DNA from: Taxillus chinensis
Lineage: Eukaryota > Streptophyta > Magnoliopsida > Santalales > Loranthaceae
Reading direction: 5' to 3'
Assembly: GCA_023512835.1 (NCBI GenBank)
Contig: CM042086.1
Coordinates: 20,901,029 to 20,965,028 of the forward strand
Length of the DNA stretch: 64,000 nucleotides
This document shows positions 9,036-20,516 of the stretch, in pieces. Below the pieces are notes generated by a model that was not told where the DNA came from, made no database searches, and worked only from the letters and a program-made list of their open reading frames with translations. The translations under genes were made by a program, and so were the position numbers. The first letter of the stretch is position 1. Every line of letters starts with the position of its first letter.

Positions 9036-11954
9036 CTTGCCGGCCCACCCTCCTCTCCCAACGTCGATGACTCCATGCCCGAACCCACTTCTACAGTTCT
9101 ACCCAATAAGAAGAGGGTGCTTCTTGGAGGGAAGCCCATAATTCAAATAACACCCATTTCCCACACCCAGGCACGGAATCACTGGTTCTTTCTCTATGAG
9201 CGAAATGGAGCTTTCTGAGAACCACATTTGCGTGACTTCCACACCACCTAACACCTCCTCCTCCCTCCTCCCCCATATGGTCCCCCATACTCCTCCGCCA
9301 GACTCCTCCCCGTTGAAATTGTTGCATGGGTTTGTGTTTTTGGTAGATTGGTAGGTTTGGATCTGGGTTGGTGAGTTGATTTGTGATCTGAGTTGGTGAG
9401 CTTTGGATGACGGCATTGAGCTGGGCGTTGAAGAAGAGTAACAAATGGGAGCAAAAAGGAAAAAAAAGTTGAAATAGATCATTTGGGGTCGTTTCTTACT
9501 TTCTTTTTCCAGATCACATGTAATTACATACTATGACTTTAGAGAAATAATTACAATATTTCAATTCCATTCTCACATGTAATTACATACTATGATTTAC
9601 ATGCTAAACAAATAATTACAATATTTCAATTCCATTCTCATTGTACCCTTCAAATCTTATTCCTTAAGTTTAATAATTTCATTCTCTTCTATTTGATTTG
9701 ATTATTGCATACCAAATATGACCTTAGAAGCACTTTTGCTAAAATCATAATAAATTATCTGGCTATTATAGTTCTACAACAGAGATATTAAAGATTAAGT
9801 TTACGTGGATTATTAGATTTTTTTATACCTAAAACATCCAATAAAAGTAATTTTTTAAATACTAAACAATTCCACACACGTGTTTTTACATACTTTAAAG
9901 CAAATCCAAATGTGTACTTCTACATGCTAGTTATAAATTCAGTCTGTTTGTTATGAGAAAAATAGTTTAACGGCCATTACTTCACTTGCAGGTCTAAGAG
10001 AGGCTCAGAGGCACCACATTTGGATATATTAAACAACACACGTATAGTACGTGATATCGTTTCTGGTTGCATTCGCCGCCATCTTCTTCACTGTCACGTG
10101 GAGAAAAGCACCAGTTGGGGGATGAAGCAGCAGCCCTTCGTCATCGCCGGTATGGCATACGTCTCCCTCGCCTTGCCTGCCATACTGTGCAGATGTAGAT
10201 CATGGGTGTTAATTGGGTTGCGGCGCAGAGAGAGGCAGAGAGAAAGTGGTGGAGGGGAGAGAAAATGAGAGACAAAATATTTAAAAATATTAGCTTTTCA
10301 TAAATTTATATAATTCATAAATAATTTTAAATTTATTAGACTCATTATTTTTAAAAATAATTTTAAAAATAATACTATCATCCGTAACTCTCAATTTTAA
10401 AACTAATGTGCCAAATGAGTTTTCAGTAGTTAGTTTGTTTGCATGTCTTTACTGTTATGCTTCTCAAAACTACTGTTATGCTTCCCAAACGAGAATCTGT
10501 CCTATTATGCTTCTCAAAATTACTGTTGTATGTATGCTCAATGATCTTCTCAAAAGTTTTTCTTCTATTTGGATTGTCTTATAGGGTTACAATAAGCAAA
10601 GTTATCTTGACTTGGGTTTCCAAGACAAAGAAGTCAAACTCTCTCGTGGTTGTTTATTGGAGATTCATTATGCAGTGTGTTCTAGCATAGGAGTCACAGA
10701 GGGTATTCAACATGTCCACTTTTATTTTTCAGGTGAAGTTTTGCTTTCCATTTTTGTAATTAAATTTAAAAGCCTCCATTCAGGTGAAGTTAAATAAATG
10801 TTTTCTCTGTAATTCATTAAATTTAATATTTAAACAGTTTTTTTAGTAGTTCGAACCATAATAATTTTAAAGATGCTCAGTATTACACCACACGCAAATG
10901 TTGTATCCTAAATACAGTTAAAATGAATTGTACGAAAAAAAAAATATAATAAAACAAAATAAAATACGGGTTCAAACCCATAAATTCAAATTGATTTATG
11001 TTTGGGATAGTGCGATCTTATTAAAATTTGAACTCCAGATAATAAAAAAACGATAAACATTGCAAACCATGAAAACATGAAAACCATTTAAAAAAAGCTT
11101 TTTAGCTGGAAATGTTTGGGTGGGTTAACAACAGCTGACCTCTGCTTCTTTACTTCCAAGTTTAAATCATGAAAACAAGAAATTCTAAAGCATTGCAAAC
11201 CAAGAACAGAAGCAAGTGTTTTCCCACATTGAAAGGCATTGAAATCTTAGTATACGCTGCTGCAACAAAACATTGAGAACAAGAGGAACCTCAGCAGCGC
11301 AATAAAGGTGTGATTAAATAACAGAAGGCCACATGCACACGAGAACATTTAAGGGAGTGAATGATTAACTTCTTTGCCAAATCAAAACAAAAATATGCGA
11401 GTATGCTGCAGCTTGCAGCAACAAAACATTCAGGAGATGAGGTTCTTAATTGAAGGCGTTGATGATGCACGCGAGCATGCAAAGGAGTGAACAATCAAGA
11501 AGAGGAGCAAGCTGGCAGATTTGATAGATCCAATTATTATGGCAGTATATGGTTTTGAAAGAACACGATCAATACATTAGAAATAAGAGGTTGATAAAGA
11601 ATGGAGATACCAGTCAGTAATCTCATGTGTTGTTGTCCATAACCCATGATATGCTTCATACGGTGAGACATGAAGTACAGAACTTTAAGATTTCTAAGAG
11701 TTGCCTAGAACTGGCATATATGTTATTCTTCTGGTTTTCATAAACACGAAAGAGAAGCACATGATTAAAGTAGCCACCGAAACATGACATAAAAAATCAT
11801 TAACCAACTCTGCCACTTACGTTGCAGTTGCCTTTGCCTAAATCAATGTGGGGAGCAAAAAAAAAACCTAATATAGGTAGGGCAAACAACTCATCTGAGT
11901 TTCTGAACGGCAGAAATACAAGGAGCTCAAATAAAGGTTAAAATTGTCAGTGAT
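8235..11954. other. Intergenic DNA between the U2 copies, no gene
   Basis: Mostly AT-rich. A GC-rich, CT-repeat-containing patch lies at about 8880-9310; its frames overlap on both strands and resemble no known protein. A tandem repeat at 9514-9640 is listed separately. Around 10455-10530 ctgttatgcttctcaaa-like words recur. Around 11240-11480 phrases such as gcaacaaaacatt recur without a clear unit. No gene is supported. Confidence 0.5.
9514..9640. repeat. Two-copy tandem repeat, about 60-68 bp unit
   Basis: tcacatgtaattacatac starts at 9514 and again at 9573; aataattacaatatttcaat starts at 9546 and again at 9611. The second unit carries a short insertion, giving periods of 59 and 65. Confidence 0.85.
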
Positions 11955-12413
11955 TGGTAATCTTTTTCGGTTGGTATGCTTGACTGGGTGAATGTTGCAG
12001 ATAGAGAATATAGTAAGGTGGCATGCTTGAATGGGTGAGGTTAATGGCAGGCGGATGAGCGTACATGACATGACAATGGATCTCGTGGTGGTGGTGACTG
12101 GCGAGCACAGAGTAGGATGAGACTATGGGGAGATGAACAATGTCACAAATTCAAGTTAATTATAATTTTAAAATTATAAATAAATAAATAGTACACAGAA
12201 CACGAAAAGAAAATTGTTACAGTGGTGATTTGTTGAGGCCGGAAACAGGTTTGAGTTGATTTATGAATTGTCCATACAAATACAATCAATGTTTGATGGA
12301 AATAATATGAGGAAAGAAAAGAAGAACTATTAAAAAGCCGATGGAAACATTGGAACAATCCGCCAAATTTGGCAGTCCGGCGAAGGAAGAACAAGGACGG
12401 TAGCGTTTGTTGA

Positions 12414-12463
12414 GTCCCACACTGGAAGAGAGCGACGAAAGCGAAGGCTGGGTGGGCTATAAA
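12414..12463 (+). promoter_or_regulatory. U2 snRNA promoter, copy 2: USE and TATA box
   Basis: GTCCCACACTG at 12414-12424 and TATAAA at 12458-12463, again with the 33-bp Pol II spacing. The sequence matches copy 1 in both elements. Confidence 0.88.
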
Positions 12464-12489
12464 CACAACGACGGACCGCCTAACAAAGC

Positions 12490-12685
12490 ATACCTTTCTC
12501 GGCCTTTTGGCTAAGATCAAGTGTAGTATCTGTTCTTATCAGTTTAATATCTGATATGTGGACCATTGGTTCACACGATATTAAATTAATTTTTTATAGG
12601 GGAGGGCCGTCAGGGTAGCTTGCTACTTGGGCTCTCAAGCGTCGTCTGAGCGTTGCACTGCTGCTCGGGCCTGGCGCACCCTCCA
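12490..12685 (+). ncRNA. U2: U2 spliceosomal snRNA, copy 2
   Basis: 196 nt, 194 of them identical to copy 1. The changes are A to G at 12615 and A to G at 12660, both in the 3' half. GTAGTA (12523-12528) and the Sm site (12588-12596) are unchanged. The promoter is intact, but the 3' box is ATTTTAA (12690-12696) instead of AGTNNAA, so 3'-end formation may be impaired. It could be an active variant or a copy starting to decay. Confidence 0.95.
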
Positions 12686-12696
12686 ATCTATTTTAA

Positions 12697-14920
12697 AAAT
12701 TTTTTGCATGGCTTTTTTGTTCAGTATTGTAAGTAATTTTTTTTCGAAGAATTTTTATTGAAAATTCTGAACGGTTGTTTAAACATTATTTTTAGCGTTT
12801 TCCTATACTCAATTTTAATAAAGTATCCTTATCTTTAATTAAGGTGTTGTTTCAAAAAAATGATTTTCTATTTAAGTTTATAAAATAAAAATTTTAATAT
12901 TTGAAATTTTGCGACCTACCAGAAACCACCCTGAAATACGTAAAAATATACTACGAATTTATTATTGTTTAAATAACTTAAAAATACCTTTAACCAATAT
13001 AAAGATATACTACCATAAAACGTTTTAAGCACCAAATAATCGAATATCATTTCCACAACTTTGAGACAAGTATAGCAAAGCTCAGACAAAATTCGAAATT
13101 CAAGTTGATTTAGGGTGTATTTAGAATTAAATTATTAAAGTTTCCACAGTAAATGTTACGATGAAACAATATATTAGCTCTCATTACATTTAAATTTGAC
13201 ATAGAATAAATAAATAATTAATACATCATAACGCCAGGAATTTGAACTCAAAAAATAAAAGTCAAATTTAGGGATGGCAACGGAAACAAATCAGATAGTG
13301 GGTGACCCGAGCCTGCCCCAGATGAGTTTGGGGCAGGGTGGGACAAATCAGTGCGGCGGAACAAATCAGTGCGGCGGGTCGGGGTGGTCACGGGTCGGGG
13401 CGAGGCGGGTATTTAAAGGCAAAATTATTAAAAAATTTATTAAAATATCGGATCGAGGCGGGGCGGCCAGTACCCGTCATATCCCCATTATCTCATCGGG
13501 ACGGGATGAGGTGGAGAAAAAGAGCCCGAATCAGATCGAGACGGGTCAGGGCGGGACGGGACGGGCCAGAATTGTCATCCCCAGCCAAGTTGATTCATTA
13601 CTACTGCACCACATTTGTTAAAAACATCCGACGAATAAGACAAAACCATCTCATGCGCAAGGGTTCAAACCCATAATGGATTTGATTATAATAGTATTAA
13701 ACTTGAGATTCTGTTTTTAAAATATGAGCCTCACAATTATTTTAAAAAATTCGGACTAATAGTTTTAAAAATAAGTATATTTTTTAAAATATGAGATACG
13801 AAGCAATAATCATGTGTTCAATCATGTTAAAATAAATTTTTAAACAATCATAATTGCTTTATAACAATCATGTGTTTAATTTTAAACTCAATTTATGGGA
13901 CCTAAATTTAACAACATACTATTTTTAAAACCCATTCTTTTTGCCGAACTTACATTATTTTCAAAATTCATAACAGGAAACTTCAAAATCTTAAAAATAA
14001 AAATACGTATACCAAAACACATACCGAACATGTCTTGTGGCTTTATTAAAAAACATCACGATAGAAAAAAGCATACTTAACTAATGACCCCAATGCACAC
14101 TTAACTAAAATGTTGAATTTGAAGTTTACATTAAAAAAACTTAAATTAAAAACAGTCTCATAATACGATTAAATTTTGAATTCTATCTTAAAAACCTATG
14201 AGTCCCGTCAATGTTTTAAAAAATTATTTTCGAACTAATTTTTATTTTTAAATTTAAATTAAACTTTAACCGAAAGCTATATCAACCAAGTGATAAAAGA
14301 AAAAAATCTATGCATTTTTAATACTCCACCGGATTTTCCTTATGTATCCAGCATATAGCTTAAGAATGAAAATGATCAGAGTTTTTAGTATGTTGATCTA
14401 AAAAAAATAATTAAAATAAAAAATCCATAGCTACCTAGTAAATTATGAAAACATTCACTTGTGTTTAATTTTCAAACAAAAATATGATTCAAAATCAAGT
14501 TTTATAAATTATAATTTATTCATAATAAAGTTGAGTTCGTGTACACTTGATAAGACATGATTTTGGTGATAAACTTGATTTGACAAAATAAACAAGTTTC
14601 GTCACTTGAAATATAAATTTAAAAAAACCTCTACCAAAGCACACCAAATCATGATTTGGAGGAAAACCACTCCCCCATGAAATTTGGACATAACATGCGA
14701 TAGGGGAGCGGCCAATTGGGGTCACATTTAAGATAGCAGCCTCGGTCTTTCTCATGTAAATTATAAAATAAATTTATTTTAAAAACATTTTCAAATTAGT
14801 ATTTTTTTTTTTTACTGTCAAAATTATCTGTATTGGCGCTCACTACTTTCTTCTTCAAATAATTCCAGTAAAAAATATAAATAAATAAAAAAATCCCCAG
14901 TGCCGTTGCCTTCGGAGACG
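12697..14920. other. Intergenic AT-rich DNA, no gene
   Basis: Long AT-rich stretch. The only structured part is the GC-rich TIR-like element at 13271-13581. The two reading frames inside that element are by-products of its GGGCGGG words. No promoter can be assigned for the following gene. Confidence 0.55.
13271..13581. mobile_element. GC-rich element with short inverted ends (GGGATGGCAA type), probably MITE-like
   Basis: It starts GGGATGGCAACGG and ends with ttgtcatccc, the reverse complement of GGGATGACAA, giving about 10-bp imperfect inverted ends. The body is dense in gggacggg/gggcggg words, in sharp contrast to AT-rich flanks. Repeats of this style are common in plant genomes; I cannot name the family. 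No clear target duplication was found. Confidence 0.45.
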
Positions 14921-16740
14921 ATGAAGCAACCATCGTCCTTGCCGGCGGTGGAGACTGACCGGAGAAAGAAACAGCGGACTTGCGCGTTGAAGCATGTCGC
15001 ATCGAGCACCAGACCCAGCAGCAGCAGAACCAGCAGCACCAGCACATCTTGTTCTTCCTCCATCTCCGTCGAAGCCGTTCCCAGAGGCGGCTGTTTCAGA
15101 TTCCTCGACAGCGCCTCCAATTATTTCCCGCGGTCGCAGGTCCACGGATCCAAAAACCCTATCAAAACCCCCAATTCCGCTCCCAATCCCAACCCCAACC
15201 CCTCCAAGTTTTCGAGATCCAAACCCTCGAAACAAGACCTCGGAGATCCCAAGATTTCCGGGAGGAGGCCTAAGCCATCGCCGGCTCGCACACCGGCATC
15301 CACTTCTGTTAGATCGGATCGGATTCAGAGGGCAGCGGCGCAATCGTTACGCGAAGGTTTCTGTTGACAACGTAGTGACACTGACAGACACCCCAGAGCT
15401 GAGGTCGCCTCCCCTTCGGTGGTTCCGCTAACCGCACGCCTGCAATGGACGAAGACAAATCTGCGACCAAAACCGTTAAAACGCCTCCTATTGAGGCCTC
15501 TATATCTCCGGAGATACAATGTAGGTCTTCTTCGTTTGCGTTGTCCGCGGCGGCGAGGACCCCTGCTCCTCCTTGTTACGGGGCCGGCCATATTGTTTCA
15601 GGAGTCACTGACAGAAGGAAGTGCAGGCCCAGAGGGTTCCTCAGTGGGAAGGCTAAGTTGTTCGGCAGCTGCGGCGATGATGGGTGTGTTCCGGGCTTCC
15701 CTAGAGACTCTAGTGTGTCTCCTGTCCCTTCCCCGGTCGACGCTTCATTGACTTGGTTGTCTCCTTGCAGAGAGGGCGAAGAAGACCACCACAAGGACCA
15801 TTTCGAAACAAAATCACATGAAACACAGCGGTTAGTCGCCTTCCAATCACCTTGGCCGTTCAATGGCGGTCACAAAGTGTATGCAAATGTATGTACTGAG
15901 AAAAGTACTACTAGTCCTAGAACAAAAGGCACGGCTTGTATTAGCGGGACACCTAGGAGGAGTAGTTTATTATCTCCCCATTGTAGACCCAGTTGCAAGG
16001 CTATTGTATCTAAAGGAATGAGAGAGCATTATTGTAGTGTTTCTATAGACAATTCTCCCTGTTCCATGGACTCTTTGGGCAGTGACAACGTCATTCAGAC
16101 CCCACAGTCTGATTATAGTGCTGATAGAGGTGTTGGTCCAACGCGGATAGAAGTAGATGGACATGTGAGAAGTCAGCTCAATGCTGAACTTGATTCGGTG
16201 GCAGAGGCTCTTCAAAGGACGGATTTGTCAATCTGGGATCCAATGGATTTGAGTTTCCAGTTCCCTCACATGACTGCAACCACAGCATCAGTTTCTGCTG
16301 ACCTTACCCATTTTAATAAAGCGGGGGATGTTCAAACTTCTTGCATAAATACGTGTATGTCACAATCCCAGTCTAGGATATCGCGGAGGGAAGGTTTAGT
16401 CAGCCAGGTTTTTGAGATGGACGAGACGGCTATTTGCAGGTGCTTATCAGATGACGAGGAAGGCATTCCCGGCTGCAGTATTAGCCAGTCTATACCGCAG
16501 CCAAGTTCGGAGGTCGAAGTTGATGGTGGAAATGGTAAGGCTGTGGCCAGTGGTTCTGGTTCTCCTGAGTTGATGGAAAGTGTGCAAGGACTTGATGGGA
16601 AAAGTAAAGAGAGGGTTCCTTCCCAAAGACACAATGCATTTGCTGAATCAATATGCACAGATGGAAGCAGCCTTGTTGCTTCAGGAGATTCAGATTGGAG
16701 TCAGCGCTACAGAAACAGCTGTTTCAAGTATAATCATTGA
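14921..16740 (+). CDS. Uncharacterised plant protein, reading frame broken by two apparent one-base insertions
   Basis: Three frames join into one long protein-like sequence. ATG at 14921 opens a Ser/Pro/Lys-rich N-terminus (frame stops at 15365). The next frame gives VSVDNVVTLTDTPELRSPP, and the frame holding the uninterrupted ORF 15445-16740 follows. Each change equals one extra base, in gaaggttt near 15355 and in the CCCC run near 15410. Removing two bases makes 1818 nt, about 605 residues without introns. I remember similar plant proteins of unknown function sharing TPELRSPP, SPEIQC, CYGAGHIVSGV, WLSPC and a C-terminal SGDSDW motif, but cannot name the family. No transmembrane segment or catalytic motif is evident. 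It may be a real pseudogene, or an intact gene with homopolymer sequence errors. The 431-residue ORF alone could also be translated. Confidence 0.6.
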
Positions 16741-18750
16741 TCATTTCTTGATTTTATTTAATTTTTATTTTAATCTTATAATCAAGGTGGATTTGTTCGA
16801 GTGGTGATGAGAATGCCACGCACAGGCACCTTCGTTATTCTAGTTCTTTTATCTCTTCGGTTCATTGTTTGTTCCCTCATTAGTCATTACTTCGCATTTA
16901 CTAGCTCGTGTGTAATCATTCCATGGACAGAGTCAAAAACAGTATTCATTTGGATCAGCAAAAGAATAATTACTTGGTCCTTTTTATAGTGAAACAAATG
17001 TGGCTTCCTTGTTTTTATCATTCAATTATACACTAGCAACTCCATTTAGTTGTATTATAGTATAGAATTGCTATTCTTCCAAATATTATTGCTATTATAT
17101 TTCATGCACCTTTAGTTGCGGTGCACTGAACAAGAACATTTAGTGATGTAAGTCTTGCTCTGGGAAGGTAAGGTTGTACAAGCTTCATTATCAGATAATA
17201 TAGTTGGTATATGATTGGGTTTTTCGTTTTTGGTGGATGTTAAATGTCTGGAATTCAGAGGATAGCTTCTTTTAAATTTTGACACGGTCAGGTTCAGCTT
17301 TCGATCCTATAGTATATGACTATGGATTTCCTCTTATATCCTTCTAAACTTTCACTAATAAGTGTCTTTCACTTTGTATGAATTAACATGTGCGTGGTAA
17401 TACATGGAAGTTGTTTTAACCATACGTAACTGATCATGTGTGTGCGTGTGATGTATGTTATTCATTCACAATTTTCTTTGCTTGGCTTAGTGCTAGATGG
17501 GTCATGCAAAAAAACTACTACCAGTTTAATCTAGATTTGGGTCTGTTCTCAAATCTAAAACTGTGTCTGTCATGATGGGCCTCAATAGGTCTGCCCAATC
17601 ACTAGAGTTGGTGATTTAAATGGTATGTTGTAGAATTAGAGGTCGTTTTAACAGCATGACCTGTAACAACTATGGGAACATAACTCCAGTAGAGTTGACC
17701 TAAGTGGTTATTGTTCAGTAAAAAATAAAAGTAAAAACCAACAAAATGCAGTCCAAGTAGCCATTAGATTATATAATAAATACTTAATTCTAATCAAGAA
17801 TAAATTGTAAAAAAATGCTTTTCTTTATTTATCATAGTATGTTAAAATGAATTTTAAAACTTTTGTCAAAAATAAAAATAAAAATCCTAGTTCCAATGTT
17901 TTGAAAGAAAACAAAAAAACAAAAAAAAAAACAATTATAAAAAAAGACTAGTGTGAAATCAATCAAAAAGTAATAATTTTACAGAAAAATTTATTCATTA
18001 TTAAAACTTATTAGTTTTGCATTTCACCAAAAGTTTTAACCAAGCTAAAATAACTTTTTTAGATAGATACTAATTTTGGATATCAGAGAATACTTATCCT
18101 TCATCATTTGTAAACGACTCTCAAGTCTCAAGCTCACATATGCATCATAGATCATGAAGGAAGTAATCAACCGCACCTCATTTTACTGGTAGTAACTCAA
18201 AAAAAATTAAATTTAAAATTTTCATTACAATAAAATAGATTTTGACCTGTTGCTAAAAGGTCATGAGAATGACCTAGAACTATTAATATTCTAAAAGGTC
18301 ACAATGAGTCTGGACAAAATCCTATGATAACAATAGAATTCCCTTAAGGCTACCAAAGAATTACCATCAAATTTGCATTGAAAACACTATCAAAACCACA
18401 TCGTTAATGGAGAAAAACCAAAAAACTGCATAGCTGGTTGCGGCCATAGGTTCCCGTTTGAGCCATGCATTTTTTACAAAAGATTTTTTTTTTTTTTCAT
18501 TTTCAGCTAGTTGCAGTCATGCGATGACTCATCTAGTTCCCATCCTATTTTTCACCTATTCATCGCATAGGCCAAACCGAATCGATTTCATCCCTAGCTA
18601 GAAGGCAGGCCAGCATATTCCCCTAAAATTAAATCTCGATGGGCAACACAGAGGACTAATGCAGTCCAATAAATTTATAAGATAAATCTACAGGTCACTA
18701 ACAAAATTCATTGAGTAGCACCTGTGGGCTACAATGTACAGCACTTAACT
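16741..18750. other. Intergenic DNA, no gene
   Basis: The 3' flank of the preceding gene is followed by AT-rich DNA with A-runs (17800-17960). A stretch at about 18430-18600 has no recognisable frame. Nothing further is supported. The end abuts the stop codon of the minus-strand MRL7-type gene. Confidence 0.5.
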
Positions 18751-20516
18751 TCACACAACAACAGATGGGATAGCTTCCTGTCTATCTTTAATACCATTCA
18801 AGCAAGGTGGTTTGGCGGCTCTAAAATAAAAGAATGCCATTATTTTTGACAACTCATCTGCTGTTCGAGAAGCTGAATATCCAGAAAACCAAAAAAGCTA
18901 AATCAATTCATTATCAAAGCCCCCCAAAAAAGAGAGACACAATAATCTTTTTATTTATTATAATAAAAAAACTGGAATTACCTTTCTCGCGATATAGTAT
19001 CTGCCCAGCTCTTGTGAAGATAATCTCTGGGAAAATGGATACTTTCAGAGCAGAGACCAGATCATGTTCAACAACAGCATCGATTGCAACACACTGTTTG
19101 ATGCTGCTAGAAATCAGCAATCTTTGGGGACAGATGAATTTCGGACATGATTATAAAGCTTTACTTACTCTTGGAGAAGGAAGCCCGCAATTCCATATTA
19201 TGTGTACAGCTTTCTCCAACGCATCTCGAATCTTTTCATTTTCCTCCGGCCTAAAAACAACCAAGAGCATATGCGAGTATCAAAGAGCTGGTTCCAACTA
19301 CAGTTTTGAACGGAACATGATTTGATATCATAAGATGCACCGGCCAAAATAAATATCAGCCTATGTTAATAAAGGAAAAATCTTCAGGAAAATGATCAAT
19401 GCTGAGGCCAAGTATCCAAACTGGTGGCAAGACAATTGTTTAAAATCAGAACTTGCACTCAAAATAGGAGTCATTAAAAAGGTCCAATCATTCGGTGGAT
19501 GTAGATGAAAATATGTCAGAACCATTCCACTGATAAAATGTAAGTGTAATAAGAACTTAGAATATTGGAAATTTTGGGTATACTTGCAAACCACACTTAA
19601 ATATCCAGCCCATTAGATGTAGTGACTAGCGTGTGTGTGCATAAACTACTTGGACCGATTAAATAATAGTGCATGAAGGTCTTAAGTGTAACCTTCTATA
19701 GCGATTGTGAACCAGGAGAATCAAAGGACTGTAGTCCTTAAATACGGCCTCCTCCCATTGTGCAGCAGTGATGTCTTTGATTGGACGGATATAGTTATCA
19801 TCTTCCCACACCAATTCATTGTCGCTGTCATAATTCTCATCATCCTCCTCCTTTGGTTTATTCTTGATAGTAATCTTATCAAAGAATTGACCGAATTTGA
19901 ATCCCCACCCAGTATCATCTTCTTCTGTCCAATCGGGATCTTCCTCTTCCACGACAAGGGGGTAGTCTGCCACAAGCTTTCGTATTCTCTTTTCCCTTTC
20001 GAGGGGGTCAGTTACTTCCTCGACGACAGGGTTCATATCAATTACTTCTTTAATCTTCCTTCTCAAATTGAGTCGTTCTTCAAGTGTCATACTTGAAGGA
20101 ACGTCTTGATCACTCTCCTTGGATTCTTCTCCCTGCTCTGCCTCTCCGTCAATAGAACCCATATTTTCTGAAGCTCTCGAAGCTTTTAGTTCACTTCTTC
20201 TGTAATTATAATAACCCTGTTTACAAAAAGCACTTTCCAAAGTAAATGCGTGTGAACAAAATATGGGAACACTGTAAGAACATGGTATTCTCAATATATA
20301 GAGAAAGCGAAGGAATGAAAAGACCATAGAAGGGGTGCCTACAAAAGTTTGTGAGGAGAGACGAATGTGCTCCATTTTGGTGGGAGCAATCTTCGCATGC
20401 CTACGCTTCCCTTGAGGCAATGTTGCAAAACCAGCAAGGGAAGAAGATGTTTTACAACTGCTCTTGGCCGGCGGCCATAACAAATATTTGGATGTCGATG
20501 CATGCTGCAGTGCCAT
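18751..20516 (-). CDS. MRL7L: Thioredoxin-like fold protein MRL7/MRL7L, chloroplastic (five exons)
   Basis: Exons in transcript order: 20516-20343, 20216-19693, 19250-19169, 19093-18982, 18872-18751. All junctions are GT-AG and the joined length is 1014 nt, 337 residues. The N-terminus (MALQHASTSKYLL..., Ser-rich and basic) fits a plastid transit peptide. The middle is very acidic with VVEEEDPDWTEEDDTGWGF and WEDDNYIRPIKD. The C-terminal third has the thioredoxin-like fold with LVHNRYRRPEENEK, CGLPSPRC, ALKVSIFPEI and TADELSKIMAFFY. MRL7 (also SVR4/ECB1) and its paralogue MRL7L act in plastid nucleoids and are needed for plastid-encoded polymerase transcription and chloroplast development. 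An in-frame ATG at 20543 would add nine residues. I favour MRL7L because RAP lies nearby, as I recall for Arabidopsis chromosome 2; the paralogues cannot be separated from sequence alone. Confidence 0.9.

Larger units (their letters stand above)
11955..12696 (+). repeat. Duplicated segment carrying U2 snRNA copy 2
   Basis: Diverged copy of 7545-8234, in the same direction, shifted by about 4.46 kb. The upstream part has several indels relative to copy 1, while promoter and RNA are nearly identical. Sequence beyond 12690 shows no similarity to that beyond 8235, so the duplicated unit ends at the snRNA. Confidence 0.85.

Noticed and set aside
8862..9482. ORFs of up to 127 codons on both strands
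   Set aside because: CT-rich low-complexity sequence; frames overlap on both strands and match nothing known to me.
10965..10979. ggttcaaaccc words resembling a tRNA/SINE B box (also near 13665)
   Set aside because: No A box at the proper distance and no tRNA-like fold or poly-A tail, so neither a tRNA nor a SINE is supported.
13274..13676. ORFs of 112-115 codons
   Set aside because: They derive from the GGGACGGG-rich repeat element and run out of it into AT-rich DNA.
14824..15343. Minus-strand ORFs of 98-162 codons
   Set aside because: They are antisense to the 14921-16740 gene, whose sense frames carry conserved-looking motifs; the antisense sequence is low complexity.
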